A stretch of 64,000 nucleotides of DNA from Rhyacophila brunnea (taxonomy: Eukaryota > Arthropoda > Insecta > Trichoptera > Rhyacophilidae). Position numbers and translations under genes: made by a program. Below, piece by piece: positions 13,739 through 23,819 of the stretch. The stretch's first letter is position 1. The number at the start of each line of letters is the position of its first letter. The stretch lies in NCBI GenBank assembly GCA_022495005.1, contig JAGYXB010000269.1, positions 186,001-250,000 on the forward strand, written 5' to 3'. A model generated the notes under the pieces. That model saw only the letters and a program-made list of their open reading frames with translations. It searched no databases and had not been told where the DNA came from.

Positions 13739-14120
13739 GTGGAGGTAGGCTGTTAAGATCCGACATAAATAGTGCACAATAAACGTACGTGTCAGTCATA
13801 CATATTTATTTTCATTGAACTAAGTCTCCAATTTACAGATGGTGTTGGTCAGTTTTAAAAAATTCATTAATATTATCAGTATTCTTAATTCAACGAAACC
13901 AAATAAGTATGAATGAAAAAGTTTGCACTATTTTGTCGAATCGCCCATAACCTAACATAAAATTAATATGGTTTGGTAGGCAAGGTTTATTTGACAACTA
14001 ACCAACACCATCTCTAAATTTAAGTATCAGTTCAATAAAAACAAATAAGAATGACTGACAAAGTTTAATGTCCACTATTTATGTCGGATCTTAACAGCCT
14101 ACCTCCATCCTTCGCCACTG
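13739..14120. mobile_element. hAT MITE of the GTGGCGAAGG family, long inverted-repeat copy
   Basis: The left arm (13742 onward, 'ggaggtaggctgttaagatc') is inverted in the right arm (14072-14107), and the right end closes with CCTTCGCCACTG, the terminus shared with copies at 31.0, 34.7, 39.0 and 49.3 kb. The left terminal 12 bp are missing or replaced, so no TSD is visible. It is a non-autonomous relative of the element at 34692-35828. Confidence 0.7.
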
Positions 14121-14603
14121 ATGCTTTATGTTGTTATATTCAGTTATTAGTTTTAAGACTACATAATATTTTTTAAATTTTCGCATCAGAGATTTACAAC
14201 CAATTTATTCCTTTCATCTTTTCAGTAATACATTCATAATATCGTATGTTTTTCCTTAATAGGCAAACTTATTTATACTACATTGAATATATGCTCTGAA
14301 ATATGTATGGGTACCTACTCGAATGTCCAATTTATATTGAAATAATTATTGTTAGCCTGTGATACTTGCTGTCTGTATAAATCAGTATAATTCTGCCTGA
14401 AGTAAAACTTAGTACTTCAATACAGACCCTCAACACCGTTAATGTGAATTATATTGAGATTCAAGAACTAAATATCTATACTAGCATTTTACTTGACAAT
14501 GAATGACTTTCCAGTAACATGTCGTAAACAATCGTATATAACTATTTTCAATACTCGGGTTCATTTTTTTCCATTCTATAAACTATAAAGGGTGGTGTAT
14601 AGT

Positions 14604-15389
14604 TAATGTGACCAGACGTCCCGTTTCCAGGCGGCGTGTCCCGGTGTCCCCGAACACAGCTTCGGGACGCCAAAATGTCCCGTTTTCGAAAAGAAAGAAA
14701 CTTGTGACCAAGATACAGAAATATTTGATGAGTATTCACTTTTTTCTAATTACATTACACCGCAAAAAGTGTCTGAATGGAACACTGGGAATGTTTCAAC
14801 CGAAAGTCGTTGGGTGGAGTTGTTCAAACACTTCCGCGCCAATAATTTGGATCACAAAAATTTTCGTATAATTATTGAATATATTATTTTATGTCTGCCC
14901 GGCACTAATGCACCAGTAGAAGGGTCTTCTCTCTTATGAATAAGTTGTAGACGAGTGAAAAAACACAGTTGAAAGTAGATGTCCTTAAATGTTAATTATA
15001 AAAGTAAATTCGAAAAAATCCTGCCAAGAATTTCATTCGTTTTTGAAATCAACACCAGATATACCTACTAAATTTGTTCTTCGGAAAAATATTACATCAG
15101 ATAATTTTTCATTTATTCATACCTGTGTGTACTTTTCATTAATAAATAAAATAATATGTACTATTAAAAATATTTAGGAACTCAAGCGTTGTATGCGCCT
15201 ACTCAAACATACCTACCGATAATCTTCATATAAATAAAGAAAATAGGTAAACTAATATTAAATATAACATGAAAAAACATTACTATCTTGTCAATTGTAT
15301 TGTATGAAAGTGTGAGGCGCCTAAAATGGATATAAGTACCTACCTTTTTTAGGTGTCCCGGTTTGGGGGGAAAATAAATGGTCACGTTA
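14604..15389 (+). mobile_element. hAT element (786 bp) with decayed transposase C-terminus
   Basis: Exact 8-bp TSD TGTATAGT at 14596-14603 and 15390-15397. The ends are TAATGTGACCAG and, reverse-complemented, TAACGTGACCAT. The GTGACCAGACGTCCCG start is a well-known hAT terminus in animals. The interior encodes recognisable transposase remnants (next entry), so this is an internally deleted derivative of an autonomous element. Confidence 0.88.
14724..15110 (+). pseudogene. hAT transposase C-terminal remnant
   Basis: From 14724 the + frame reads FDEYSLFS..., then a W-V-E-L-F segment and the motif LPGTNAPVE near 14895-14925. This corresponds to the hAT dimerisation-region motif (P-x-T-S/N-A-P-x-E-R-x-F-S). 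After that the frame is lost: the following F-S-L-M-N-K piece lies in another frame and is followed by a stop at 14949. A further piece at 14989-15110 (VNSKKSCQEFHSFLKSTPDI) matches the usual C-terminal tail with its conserved C-x-x-F. Multiple frame breaks mean it is not functional. The catalytic core is absent. Confidence 0.75.
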
Positions 15390-15828
15390 TGTATAGTCTG
15401 TATTGTGTAATATAAGTACACCCACTTCACTGATTTTGGCGGGGATTTCTTATTGTTTCACACCGAGTAAAGCCCCTATTGTAAATAGAGTAAAAATATC
15501 TCTAATGATGTTACATTAGATTAGAAAATCATTGTATCAAAATGCGTTTTTTTTCACACCAATGCGACTGCGTAATTAAACGTTTAACTATCGCTATTCA
15601 TATGTTTGTTTTGTACATAAATAACATATTCTAAGTAGAAATCGTTAGAAAAAATAGAAGAGTCACTATCAATTATTATTAGTGTTGTATTTATAGACTC
15701 TTTTTAATTTACACCGCCAGTGGGTACGTAAGATGTAGGCTAGTAAAGCATGTTAAATATCTACCTTCCTAAAAGCGTTTGATTAATCGCACAGCAGCAT
15801 CGTATATTGAGTTATTGTATCAGTTGTA

Positions 15829-16064
15829 TAGATCTACCATCATAAATTGGCGTTTCAGGGAGGGCGCTAGTATGACATTGAGAATATTACCATAACTAAC
15901 AAAAAAATGGTAATTTATAATTTTTTATTGGTAGTAGATTTCTGTACAAATATTATGCAATCCAAACATGTTGTAAAATTAAATGGCATTTGTAACAAAT
16001 TTATCCTCGATAGACAATTTTAGTTTCAAATTCGACCGGCCGCCAACTTACGATGGTAGATCTA
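15829..16064. mobile_element. TA-flanked MITE, copy A (236 bp)
   Basis: TIRs TAGATCTACCATC at both ends, with symmetry extending through a TAA(A/G)TTGGC word. TA lies outside at 15827-15828 and 16065-16066. A second copy in opposite orientation is at 17094-17323. No coding capacity. This is a Tc1/mariner-like MITE by TSD. Confidence 0.8.
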
Positions 16065-16424
16065 TACCGTTTACCGCATACGGCCAAGGTTTGATCAGAT
16101 TGTAGATTCAATTAAAAACATCTAATACCTACCATATGTTTATACGATTGATTAAACTTATTTTACTACCCCTCCACCTTGAAAATAAGCTTATGAAGTT
16201 ATTTCTAATAACTCTCATTTTACCCCTTTCGAAGATTAGATGATATACTATAATATATGCAGTTTGGAAACTAAATGTATAATCAGTTATGTATGTTGAA
16301 TAGGTAATCAATAACCACAGTATAAATTCCGTCGGGAATATAATGTTTTTTTAGGAAAGGAACGTTGTATATACCTTATTACACGTATTACGTATGTATA
16401 CAACATCCGTCAGATGTAATTTAC

Positions 16425-16700
16425 AACCATGGAACTCAGAAATAATGGGAACTGAAATACCTAATGGGTGAGAAGAAGCAGTGTGGAAGAATACGTCATA
16501 CGTCGAATACTGACAACTGCTCTCGGTTTATACATTGACGCTCATTTAATATTGGTGTATTACACACGCTATTGGACGTCTATAATGCGTGGCTCATTTT
16601 CGTAAGACACTCACACATTCAAAAATTTCAAAAAACAAAATTTACTGTATTGGTGTAATAGAATATTGAAATTCTATTTATTATCTATTCTACAAACGTC
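16425..16700. repeat. Interspersed repeat, copy 2 (inverted relative to 10.05-10.36 kb)
   Basis: The reverse complement of this block aligns with copy 1 through 'ctgacaactgctctcggttta', 'cacacgctattgg' and 'gacactcacacattc' style words. The two copies differ by substitutions and small indels, so they are not recent duplicates. Confidence 0.7.
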
Positions 16701-17093
16701 TTTGTCATTTGGTATGGTAGAGACCAAATTTTCAGATGGTCCATGCATAAATATATAGAAGGAATATCGCATCACAATAAAATTGGAAGGATCTTTCCAC
16801 GTTTGCTTCGACATTAGACCGTGTAAGATGTCGTTTATGATAGCACATCATTAATTTCTGCGGGTGATGTAGCTAAAATCCTGGATAGTATGATACAGGC
16901 AAATCAAGGATAGTCTATAACTGCGCTCGTTTCGTAAGAGAGTTATAAAAACTTAAACAGAGGAGCTCCAAATCTTTCATGGAATATGAACTAATAACTC
17001 GTAAAACGGATACCCGCCCACGTTTATCTGTTTACGCAAAATAATTGGATGCTCCTAATAAAACTAACTAATATTATTATTACTTTGCAAGTA

Positions 17094-17323
17094 AAGATCT
17101 ACCATCGTAAGTTGGCAGCCGGTCGAATTTGAAACTAAAATTGTCTATCGAGGATAAATTTGTTATAAATGCCATTTAATTTTACAACATGTTTCTCAAA
17201 TTATGGATAGCATAATATTTGTACAGAAATCTACTACCAATAAAAAATTATAAATTACCATTTAAAATTCTTAATGTCATATTAGCGCCCTCACTGAAAT
17301 GCCAATTTATGATGGTAGATCTA
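17094..17323. mobile_element. TA-flanked MITE, copy B (230 bp)
   Basis: Reverse-complement copy of the 15829-16064 element, with the same TIR (AAGATCTACCATC on the left, GATGGTAGATCTA on the right). TA lies outside at 17092-17093 and 17324-17325. The two copies are about 1.03 kb apart in opposite orientation. Confidence 0.8.
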
Positions 17324-17589
17324 TAGCTTAAGATTTTTGTATACCTAAATATAGATATTTTTACTACAATGCGTATTTATACTTATGGTTTTTTCTCTTG
17401 CTTTCACGTATCCAAAATATATATGCAAATAGAAAATCATTGTTAAAAATGACCTAAATACAATTACCATTAACCTTTTATATTGTCTTTACTCCGCGGA
17501 AGCTGATTTTTCAGATTACACAGTATTATGTATATCCGTTTTCTTATCAGTGTGATAATTATTACCGCCTGCGCTTGGTCTGGATCTAG

Positions 17590-17905
17590 ATAAGCTGCCA
17601 TGACGCATTTAGGCACAAGCCGCAATTTTATAATTATGCCTTTCGTTTTCCACTGTCACTTTTGTGCGAGCGAGCTCATCGCGTTTCCCAGTTGGAAAGT
17701 GACGCCCGGAGGTGGGAAATGGCTCGCCATTTACAATAGCCAGCGTACCCTCCAGTATTTACCTGCGCGTACACTTGTCCGGTACCCGAATAAGAAAAAA
17801 ACAATAAAATACGCTCGGACAATGAATTCGAGTGGCGTGACGCCGGACCGCGAGGCTCGAAAATCGCCGCCGTGGTTTACCGTCGAAAATATTGTTTCGT
17901 TTTAA
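17590..17905 (+). other. CpG-richer open block, unassigned
   Basis: A stretch of about 300 bp with clearly more CpG than its surroundings and a + frame open for 101 codons (17600-17905). The predicted peptide resembles no family I know and has no domain-like pattern. A CpG-rich 5' UTR or promoter, a decayed repeat or an exon are all possible. No splice sites or TIRs settle this. Confidence 0.25.
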
Positions 17906-18988
17906 CTATTCTGTGATTGTTTTTTTTCTCGTTGTAATTTTTCACGCATTTTTAAACACATATTGTGTGCAGTTTCGTAAGTTAAATTAAAGATTAAAAG
18001 AGTTGGTACAAGTGGCATATAAGTAAAAAAAAATTAAAGTTATTTTTACATCACCACCTATCCTTTATGGGTGAACAAGGATTCAAACATATAATTTTAT
18101 AGTAAAGTTAAAAGCATTGTATACATACAATTAGATTACACTCACATACTTAATACCTACACTTATAAAAACAATGAAATATTCATATTTTTCTTGGAAT
18201 GTTAATAATGGCTCATTTGAAAACAAGATTTCATTTACCGAATGCTGAAAGCAGTTACTTAAGTTGAATATGAACTCAACTTCTTGGTTATCTATGCACT
18301 TGAATCCTTTAAATCCTCAATATTATTATTTACAATATGTTTTCCAGTTTCACTTTATTTAAATTTGGCCATCATTTTTATACTAACAAATACAAATTTT
18401 AGATACAATAAAAATTGATCGACAACGTTTTTTATTTATGATAAATAAACAATAATATTGGAGTTATTAGTCATCGTAGTAACGATAATAAAATTAATGT
18501 TTTAATAAATCAATGCGTGTCTATTATCGAAATTTGTTATCATCGAATATTATTCAAATTTTTATTTTCTAGAAAATTCGTTGTTTTTTTTTAATTAAAT
18601 AAAAATGTCATAAACATTTCAGGGAATTAATTAAATAACGTTTTAATGATAGCAAATAATTATTAATTAATACGATGAAAACCTTTAACGAACGCACATT
18701 TCATCACTATATTTTAATTGTAAATTAGCTAATCATATATTTATTTCCCTTTTAATGTTTTTAGATGCGCATTGATTAATTAAAACACTTTATATTAATC
18801 GTATTACATTGATTGCATCTTTGCTATTATGTCGCTAGACGTTCCTAGTAGTACGGTACTCACTCTCCCTTAAACAGTATATTAAAATAGAATACCTATT
18901 ATATCAGTATAATTATTGTTCAGGCAGTATTTCTTCAATATAATGGATAACTATCTTGCAAATGCATTTAGTGTTTAAATCATAGATG

Positions 18989-19250
18989 CTAAGATAAAAT
19001 TGCGCGTTTCCCGGATGTTTTGTGTTGTGCTGTGCTCATTGCCCATTCGCCTTGAATGAAAAAAGTGAGACTGAATCCTCGGTTAGAAAGTGGCGAGAGT
19101 TTCAGACGACGCACGAAGATGCAGCCGGCGACTTCCATGTCCTGCATCCCGATGCATTTCTCACCGCAGGCTTTCTTTGGCAGGCGCCTGAAGCGATGGG
19201 GGTCTGCAGGATCTTGGGTGAGGATCAATGTGATCAATAGAGGGACCAAT
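18989..19250. other. GC-rich island with open frames on both strands, unassigned
   Basis: About 260 bp of near-50% GC DNA in AT-rich surroundings. One minus frame (19249 to 18989) and two + frames (19022-19240, 19056-19268) stay open through it. The minus frame has a Cys-containing core (KACGEKC, then AGC); the + frame has PMHFSPQAFFGRRLKRWG. I do not recognise either. Donor-like GTGAGA/GTGAGG words occur on both strands. It could be a conserved exon, a non-coding RNA or a transposon piece. Confidence 0.3.
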
Positions 19251-19506
19251 ACGAAGTTTTTGTATTAAATACTTAATATCAATTCCAGAACGTTTTTAGT
19301 GTGGTTAGATTGGTAAATATTCTTCTTATTGCAAACAATTAATGCATCGTAAAAATTAAATTTCGATATAGTAAAAACATAATAACATTTAAAACGTAGG
19401 CAAGAGTAAATATTATACATCATGGCATATTATGGTGTATGGATTAAGTTTTTACAGCATAAAAATATAAAAATAATGTGTATTCGTCCATCACGGATCT
19501 TTCACG

Positions 19507-20481
19507 CAACGTTCCCTCTAATTTTTCTATTGTGTGTGCGGATCATCAACACATCTGAGCAGTGGCGTGCGTACCCGGTGCGGTAAATTTACACCCCCCC
19601 CCCCCCACTAACACACACATACAATTTTTCATTAAAACTTATATTTTAAGGTATTTTATATTTCAGTGATTTTTGCAGTGAAACTTACCGAATTCCGTAA
19701 TTCGCCAAAAAAATCTTTTACTGCATTTGACAAATTCGAACGCATAATTTTTACTTCGCCAGATTTCGGGAATATATGTGTATTTAGATACATTATTATG
19801 AATATCTCGTACAGAACGCATAGAATAGAATCATTTATTTTTATAGCCAATAGTACATTATCAATTAACACAGCTTTGACCAGATCGCAACCAGATTTTT
19901 TGCGTTTAGCGATCTCAATTTTCACTCAATTTCAATCACCTCTTTTCAAGTTTTTCAATTTCGTAACAGCATCCCGGTGTACTTTTTGACTTAAATGCCT
20001 CTTTAAAAGATACAACCTCCATTCAATCCACTTCTTTCCAGATGTGAATTATTCTTCTTGCATATTTGCTGCGAAGCATATGATGCGTTTGACAATCATC
20101 TGTTTCCGAATAAACAAATAGGTATATCACCAATTCTTACTTTTTGCGAATGCATTGAAGATGGTATTTTTTTCTATTTTGGCGATTCCAGAGAGACATT
20201 CCAATTAAAATTTATCGCAGGATTTCTTCTTAATGATCGCACTTAAACGATCACATCCACTCCTTTTTGTCATTTTTATGGGATAAGTTTTCTATACCTA
20301 ATTAATAAGTATAATTATTGTACTATATGTAACTGTGCAAGCAAACGTACTGTTCACTTGAATTGTTTGCTTTCTTATAAAATATTTTTGTGTGAGGACT
20401 GTGCGGGGGATGAAAACATGTGTGCGGACACATTTTGGTATGTGTGCGCGCGCACACACGCACACCTTAGAGGGTACATTG
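19507..20481. mobile_element. hAT element (975 bp) with 8-bp TSD
   Basis: Exact TSD CTTTCACG at 19499-19506 and 20482-20489. The ends are CAACGTTCCCTCTAA and, reverse-complemented, CAATGTACCCTCTAA. GTGTGTGCG/GTGCGCGCGC words follow each end. Inside, at 19560, is a second hAT-like terminus, CAGTGGCGTGCGTACCCGG, beside a poly-C run, with no partner on the right. On the minus strand around 19970-20050 a phrase with L-K-R-H-L-S...H-R-D-A resembles the end of a BED/TTF-type zinc finger of hAT transposases. The rest is unrecognised. Confidence 0.82.
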
Positions 20482-20939
20482 CTTTCACGTCATGATGTGG
20501 AAAAGCTTTATAATTTTCTCAAGGACCTGGGAACTATTCGCTCGATCCTTTAGTATTTAGTAAGTGGCAAGAAGATTGGAGAAGAGGGTGAAATTACAAA
20601 CACTCGCCTGTGTCCAAAAACAAAATATTAACTGAAAAAAAAACTCTCTCGGCTGCGAGATCTTAGCCCGGACCAATGCGGCTGTGATCACAGACGACTC
20701 AAACATGTGTAATAAATAAGCGATCAGTAGCTTTATTATTATATTGAGATTAAAATATAATAACTTTTAAAAGTTAAATCAATAACATAGCACCTTATCC
20801 TTTTTTACGTAGGTATGTAATCACCAATTATTTTAATACAACGAAAAGGGCCCGAAGTATTCAACAAATGGAAAGATGGAATTGATAAACTAATTACTAA
20901 ATACCAACTCTGTTATAATTGTCTCTTCTAAACAGAGTG

Positions 20940-21180
20940 TATGGGCCTCCACAGGGTGGAGGTAGGGTTAACAGTATTTTTGTTGTCGTGGTCTCTCCGG
21001 GTTTATTGACGTTATAATTTTTGTGGGCTGCGTTTCGACCATCCTTGCGAGATGGTCTGCCCTTCGTAAGCATCCCACTTTAACAAATGTTGTTCGTCTT
21101 GGTTCAGCAAACGAGCTATAGCTCATTTGCCAGACGCCAGTTTCTACTACGGCTCCCAGAATCTTACAATCTTTCGATCG
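20940..21180 (-). pseudogene. Possible LINE C-terminal fragment
   Basis: The minus frame gives a phrase with R-R-A-D-H-L-A-R-M followed by I-N-P-E-R-P-R. It loosely resembles the R-W-x-G-H-x-x-R-M...G-R-P tail after the reverse transcriptase of insect LINEs. There is at least one stop. This is a weak, memory-based assignment. Confidence 0.25.
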
Positions 21181-22000
21181 AATAAATCAAGAGTCCTCTC
21201 ATCATTTTTTGGCAGTGCTTAACATCTCGAGCCATATTCCAACATAGTGTATAACTGATATTAATTTAGTACTTATATCTTCTAAGGTGCCTTGACAATA
21301 AGTGTTTTTGGAGACCATCATAGCTATAATTACATGAATTGTTATGCAGCATAAATTTTGTAGAAGGATGAGAACCCTTATTCAATACAGTTGAAAAATT
21401 ATAGTTTTTTATAGTTTAAAAAGTAGGGTTTTGGGTATACAACTTTTTGTAATTTCAACAATCGGAAATGATTATTGCAGGCTGACAAATTGCAACTAAT
21501 ATTATTTTCACTTTGGTAGATGTAAAACAACAGTCTTCTACCTAAACTAATAATTATAATAGTGTGTAAGTAAGTTCATCAAGTGATGATCTCACTTTCT
21601 ACAAGAGTAAAAATTTACATAATACAACACCGTGTAATTCGCAACCGCATTATCTAACTAACTTGTAGCGATTATTTTAAATTCAACATGAGAAGAAAAA
21701 ACAGTCTATGATCGTGCGAAAACATAACTCAAACACGCTTCGGATATTTTGTATCGCGATCGAACAACGATTCACAACTGCTATACAATTAAATAAATCA
21801 TCTACGTAAAAAATCTTTTTATCAGACGCCAAACTGCATCTCGTACTGAGAAAACTGTCCGAGAGAAGAATCCGCGACATGTGCGGATACAAATTCCTGA
21901 TAAATGACAAGAACATTGACTGTCTGTATGGGAAGCGGGTTTATGCTGGGTATGACCAGCAAGTATTTTTCCATCTGAGCCTGTCCTGAAAGGGGTTCCA

Positions 22001-22675
22001 TGACAAAACAGAACATAATAAAACAGGGCGGTGTCAAAACAGGACATGACAAAACAGAATATTCAGGGAAAAAATTAAACATTCATTTTTGTGGAATCTA
22101 TTTATTAATTTAATACTTATAAAGCTTAAGTTTATAAACGAAATATTTAGTATTTTAAAAATTTTCAATTTTTAAGTGAAATCATCAACTGTTTATTAGG
22201 TATATATTATATACATTTTTTTTACAAAACTGTTTTTTAATATCTTGCCAGCGATTATTATTAACCAATTCTCATACAGGTCACCTTGAAGTTATAAAGA
22301 AAAAGTATGAGACCCTTAGTAATCAAGTGGCAATAGTTGTGCTTGACAAACAGATAAATTGAGGTTTTTACGCCGAATGGCCAACACACAGTGATTACAT
22401 AATAAAAATTTACATAAGTGAGTTCTCTAAATTATAATATACCTGCTATAACGGTTTTGTAAAAAAAAAATGTATATATACCTAGTAAACAGCTGATGGT
22501 ATCACTCGCTGGCTGTTCTGTTTTGTCGAGTACTCTAAATTATAATGTACTTATATAAAAATGCATTATTTTCAAAATAACGGTTTTGTAAAAAAATGTA
22601 TATATACCTAATAAACAGCTGATGGTACTCGTATCACTCGCTGGCTGTTCTGTTTTGTCATCGTTCTGTTTTGTC
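22001..22675. repeat. TCTGTTTTGTC inverted and tandem repeat cluster
   Basis: TGACAAAACAGAA occurs at 22001-22013 and 22047-22059. The inverse word TTCTGTTTTGTC occurs at 22516-22527, 22648-22659 and 22664-22675. The right half is also a tandem duplication of about 120 bp, sharing 'ataacggttttgtaaaaa', 'atgtatatatacct', 'aaacagctgatggta' and 'tcactcgctggctg'. The layout suggests a fold-back transposon with decayed ends. No TSD was found. Confidence 0.5.
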
Positions 22676-23445
22676 CGGTTACCTTCATTCACATACTTAC
22701 AGTACCTACCTACTGTCAATCAAATAGTTTTATTCCAGTATATTGAACGTGTCTAATTTTTTTGTAGAAGAAAATGTAATACGGTTAGTTTTTTTAAATC
22801 AAATTATTATGCTCTATTAATCATATATTTTTTAAATACGTTTCATATAATATAAGTAGATATAACGCTTCTATGATTTTCAATGCTTTTTGGTCTTCAA
22901 TTTTTCAAATAATGAAAGCAGAAAATGGCATCTTGCATTATGTATCAGCTAATTATTATTTGGATTATTACACTCCAGCGGGTACATTAAGATGTTAATT
23001 CGTACGTCCAATGGTTTGCTTTAATTGACTGGCGTTTGTGCCATTTTCTCGAATTCTACGCGGACGATTAAACAAGATAATTGTTGGTTTTAAATCCCTT
23101 TGATTGACTCACCTGCCGTTATGCTTTTTACCTTTTGATTATTGGACCTTAAATAAACAATGTCAAAATCAACGAGCTTTGATCAATATTTTCCAATTAT
23201 TATTTCGTAAATTTACTCGTAGAGTTAGCAAAGCACGCTAGGTTTTGAGCAATTAATTGTAGTAAAACAATATTATGTAATTATAGTCTATTTGAAATCA
23301 ACATCCTATCGATAGGTAGGTACATTTTGTGATTCAATTCTAAACTCTGTAAAGTTTAATAGGGATAAATTGTATGTATAATGTATGACTTATTGGCGAT
23401 ATATTGGACTGGTATTAAGTTATTAGTATTAAGTTAAAGATATAA

Positions 23446-23811
23446 GAGCATACTTCAGTGAAACGGCAAATAATTTTCAGCACAATAGGTGGGACGTAAT
23501 TTCGGCCGCGTTGCCAGTCGGAGAGTGATAGTCGACCTGTGAGCACGTCAATTTGTTTTGTGATGGCGTCGGAGGAATTAATTCTTAAATCGTGTAAAGA
23601 TGACAAAAAATGTTACGTATTTACTCGAAAAACAAAACATGTCAATGAATATATTATTATTATTACTTATATAACAATAAACATAATATTAAATGGACGC
23701 ATGTTGAATTTTTATGACAAATTATGTTTTGTTCGTCAGGCGAAGTTTGCACAATCTGCGCGCCGCGTAGTCACGATCTTTTTAGAGCATGCCTCAACTG
23801 AAGTATAGCCT
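23446..23811. mobile_element. PIF/Harbinger-like MITE, copy A (366 bp)
   Basis: TAA lies outside each end (23443-23445 and 23812-23814), the 3-bp TSD of PIF/Harbinger. The ends are GAGCATACTTCAG and, reverse-complemented, AGGCTATACTTCAG. A second copy in the same orientation is at 34203-34685; shared words include 'gtgaaacggcaaataatttt', 'cacgtcaatttgttttgtga' and 'atcgtgtaaagatgac'. An 89-codon frame from 23539 starts within it, but copy B does not preserve it, so it is probably not a protein. Confidence 0.65.
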
Positions 23812-23819
23812 TAATTATT

